From NCBI GenBank assembly GCA_030765065.1, contig CM060986.1:79291573-79355572 (forward strand): 64,000 nucleotides of DNA. Direction: 5' to 3'. A model generated the notes under the pieces. The model did not search any database. It saw only the letters and a program-made list of their open reading frames with translations, and had not been told where the DNA came from. Position 1 is the stretch's first letter, and each line of letters begins with the position of its first letter. The translations under genes and the position numbers were made by a program. This DNA comes from Deroplatys truncata. Its lineage: Eukaryota > Arthropoda > Insecta > Mantodea > Mantidae. Positions 61,400-64,000 of this stretch are shown one piece after another.

Positions 61400-62230
61400 A
61401 CAACACATGGAAGTTACGTCACCGGCATGTGGGGCTGGTGGAAAGAAGATGATTGTATCAGAGAGAAGACGCGGAGATGACGTAGTGAGAACGTCGGATC
61501 AGAATGACGTAAGGGCAACAGCTGGCGAAGCAAGGAAAATGATATCATCCAGGAGGGAGGAAGCTCAACCAGCACGTGATCTGGCTGTGGGCAGGGCGGA
61601 GGCATGGTTGCAGAGTGATGGAATGGTGGGAGAAAAAAGCATTGTGTCGACACCCACTGGGAATTTACTGGTTCTGGACAGAAATATAGCGGGACCGTCA
61701 AGGGAGCCAACAGGAATAAAATTACGGAGTAGGAAAGTGGCATAGATATAGAAATAGAACAGGCTCAGAGAGAAGTACGGGAATACAGAAGTAATAATAA
61801 TGGGGATGTGAATATAGAATGAATATGTTGTGGAAATGAAACATGTTCTAGAAGGGAACAATTCAGATGAAATAAAAAACAAGTTTATTGATAAGTCAAG
61901 TGATAGATTTATTTGAATTTGTGAAGTGAATGCTCTAGATATATTGAATGGTAAATGCGGAGAGTTTACCTTTGTTAATATGAACAAACAAGGTTGTTAT
62001 GGCCGCTCAGCATGGGGTACACAATTAAGTATTCTTTAAGGTATTATCTAATAGTTGCCACTTCCCGCTGGTAGTGGAGATTTAAAGTCAATTGGAGGAA
62101 GCAAGGGAAGTGAGATGGGAATGGGTAAAGAATGTTAAGCAGTATATTGAATTTAAAATGAGGAACTGTTAACTTAATGAAGCAAACTCAACACACATGA
62201 TTGTTAAATGCTGTAAGGTTGGGTATGATC
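61400..62230 (+). mobile_element. LINE fragment (endonuclease C-terminal part)
   Basis: About 61915-61985 encodes CEVNALDILNGKCGEFTFVN, resembling the L-x-I-L-N-G-x-x-x-G-x-F-T segment of LINE AP-endonucleases. About 62045-62080 gives HFPLVVEI-like residues (HLPLVVEI), as in the final S-D-H-x-P-x-x-x-x-I motif, after a frameshift. A 112-codon Arg/Glu-rich open stretch (61407-61745) precedes it and is not recognised. No reverse transcriptase follows. Confidence 0.45.
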
Positions 62231-62435
62231 AGCAATAGGAGCCAGGGCTCAATGCTGATCATGCTCAAATGAATTGTAATAGCTCAACACTCAATAAAGA
62301 TAAAGAACAAATGGAGGTAGGAGCAAAATTTCCATATTTCAATACAAATTTTGCCTTATTGCCACTCAATGCCCTTTGGAAATTCATAACACAAGCACCA
62401 ATAACATTGAAACCAACCTCTTCCAAAACCACCAG

Positions 62436-63307
62436 AAAAAAATTGATGTGTTATATTCACATGACTTTCTCTATTGTTTGTTAGTGGGTATACAAACTAT
62501 TCTTACTAAAGCTTATTTTTCTATCTACTAAATTTTAATCCAAGTAAACCTTTGCAGAAATAGCTACATTACACATTTTATTATACATACAAAGTGAACA
62601 GTGCTAGTAAATGTTTAAGAACTGGATGTTATATACTAACCTTAAAATTTCATACTGTCACCACTCAATTGTGAGAAACAACTGAAAGTTGACAGGACTT
62701 TAAAGAGAATGACCAAGAAATGAACTATTCAAACCCTTAATAATGGATACCTCGTAAATAGCTTATGCCATAGAAAAACCTACTTGAAATAAATGTGTGT
62801 TTTAGAGATCTGGATTTTTTGTGTTGTACTTTTTCGTCTATCACTCAATGTTTATCAGTTGAACAGAATTATACAAAATTCCTTCTGAATGAAGAGGACT
62901 TTACAGGTTATTCCCAGAAAATTCAAAATATACATTTTATTTGACATGTAAATATTTTTAATCTATGCATTTTAATAAAAAACGTTAGAGAAATTGTTTA
63001 GAAAATAAACAATTTCGAAAAATGTTCCATGTAAAGGGTAGTTTGGGGTGGGGGATTTTCTTGAAAATCTTCTTGTCGCATCCTTGGAAGGTACTGAACC
63101 TAAATACCAAGTTTGATATCTATCCAACTTTTCGTTTTTGAGTTATGTTGTTCATACACATCTATGCATGGACCATTTTCCAAAAATGCTTTTATTGGAT
63201 TCAGGGATCCCTAAAACATGTATTTCTGGTGAAATCTTGGTATCAAATTTTCCAGTGGGATGAAATACCTTCTCTACTTACTATGTACATGGTAGAGAAA
63301 GTAAAAA
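62436..63307 (+). repeat. Family R element, copy 9
   Basis: Starts AAATTGATGTGTTATATTCA and ends ACATGGTAGAGAAAGTAAAA. The internal simple repeat is nearly lost (TACACATCTATGCATGG, 63155-63171). Confidence 0.82.
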
Positions 63308-63309
63308 TG

Positions 63310-63400
63310 CTGCATCAGTTGGAGAATGCTAACGAGGTGAACAAGCCTCAAAACATGTTCAGGTAAAACTTACCTTTTTGTGTTACAATTCCAATTAAAA
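63310..63400 (+). repeat. Second copy of the hammerhead-like 3'-end repeat
   Basis: GGAGAATGCTAACGAGGTGA, ACAAGCCTCAAAACATGTTC and AGGTAAAACTTACCTTTTTG align with 61183-61250, and similarity continues into ACAATTCCAATTAAAA. Abuts family R copy 9. Confidence 0.55.
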
Positions 63401-63865
63401 AGTGAAATATAAACTAAAATATATATTTGCAACTTTAGGTCGATTTTATGAATTTGAATGTTTGAAATTTTGTATTTCCTTAAGCAATGTGTACAGAGTA
63501 GATCTTCTAAAATGAAGTAACTCTGATTCTTGATTTACGCTGCTAACAATTATTTATTATTAGGAATTAAATTTTAAAGAAAATCAGATGTGCATCCATG
63601 CACCCATTGGTTTTTAAAAAAAATACATAGGCCAAGCAGTTTTTCTATTCCAAAATATGTATTTTTTCTCAACGTTACGATTGCAATGCTTGAACTTAGG
63701 ATTTGTGTGGATCCAGTCATTATGTAGCAATGATATATTAAAAACTCACGCATTTTTAACCATCTTTGAATAACATTACTCTTAAGGCAATATACCTGTA
63801 AGCATGACTGAGCTCCAAGTGATAAACTTTGCCCTAATAAACTGTCATACTTGCAGACCTTTACA

Positions 63866-64000
63866 TTTTTACTTTCTCTCCTATGTACTTACAGTAAGTA
63901 GAGGAAGTATTGTATTCCACCCAAAATTTCAATGACAATAATACTTCACCAGAAATAGATGTTTTGAGCATTTTTAGAAAAAGTCTATATGTGTGTGTGT
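63866..64000 (-). repeat. Family R element, copy 10, cut by the window end
   Basis: Starts TTTTTACTTTCTCTCCTATG, continues through TATTCCACCCAAAATTTC, and reaches the GT-rich internal site at the last bases of the window. Confidence 0.8.

Noticed and set aside
61407..61745. 112-residue host protein
   Set aside because: Arg/Glu-rich open frame directly upstream of LINE endonuclease remains; no splice sites or start context, so taken as retroelement debris.

Overview
This is a eukaryotic, AT-rich window dominated by introns and transposon remains. It is almost certainly insect. The evidence is a metazoan-type phosphatidylinositol synthase gene with kilobase introns, an insect-like mitochondrial nad4 fragment in the nuclear DNA, and mariner, Tigger, P-element, PIF/Harbinger and hAT relics alongside several tRNA-derived SINE families. 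A hemimetabolous insect (cockroach/termite or similar) is my inference from the repeat style only.

Two host genes can be supported, pointing away from each other. On the minus strand an unrecognised protein-coding gene starts at 29816 (53-codon first exon 29658-29816). It continues after a 22-kb intron at 7567-7683 (39 codons) and runs off, or has exons I cannot find, towards position 1. On the plus strand is CDIPT (phosphatidylinositol synthase), with coding exons at 39571-39610, 43905-44039, 55780-55933 and 56079-56242. These give 164 complete codons; the last part, about 50 residues by comparison with the family, lies beyond what I can find and probably beyond 64000.

Layout: 1-7.5 kb, decayed Tigger element and unassigned sequence. 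7.5-30 kb, the minus-strand gene, its giant intron filled with Harbinger, SINE, DUF4780-type, LINE, hAT, Tigger-type and mariner relics. 30-39.5 kb, intergenic DNA with SINEs of three families, a TIR element, microsatellites and a nad4 NUMT. 39.5-64 kb, CDIPT and its introns. CDIPT intron 2 (11.7 kb) holds a full-length mariner-like element 60 bp after the exon 2 boundary, then a nest: an LTR retrotransposon inside a mariner inside a P-element-like transposon.

The most distinctive content is (1) this nest, with the LTR element's 4-bp target duplication and the mariner's TA sites visible; (2) the LTR element's mosaic LTRs, 847 bp almost identical next to about 100 bp strongly diverged; and (3) a ten-copy interspersed family, called family R here. 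Full copies are 840-920 bp, have subterminal inverted repeats, carry a variable simple repeat at one fixed internal site, and occur once as a head-to-tail pair. No CRISPR, operon or bacterial feature is present. All comparisons were made by eye; no database search was run.
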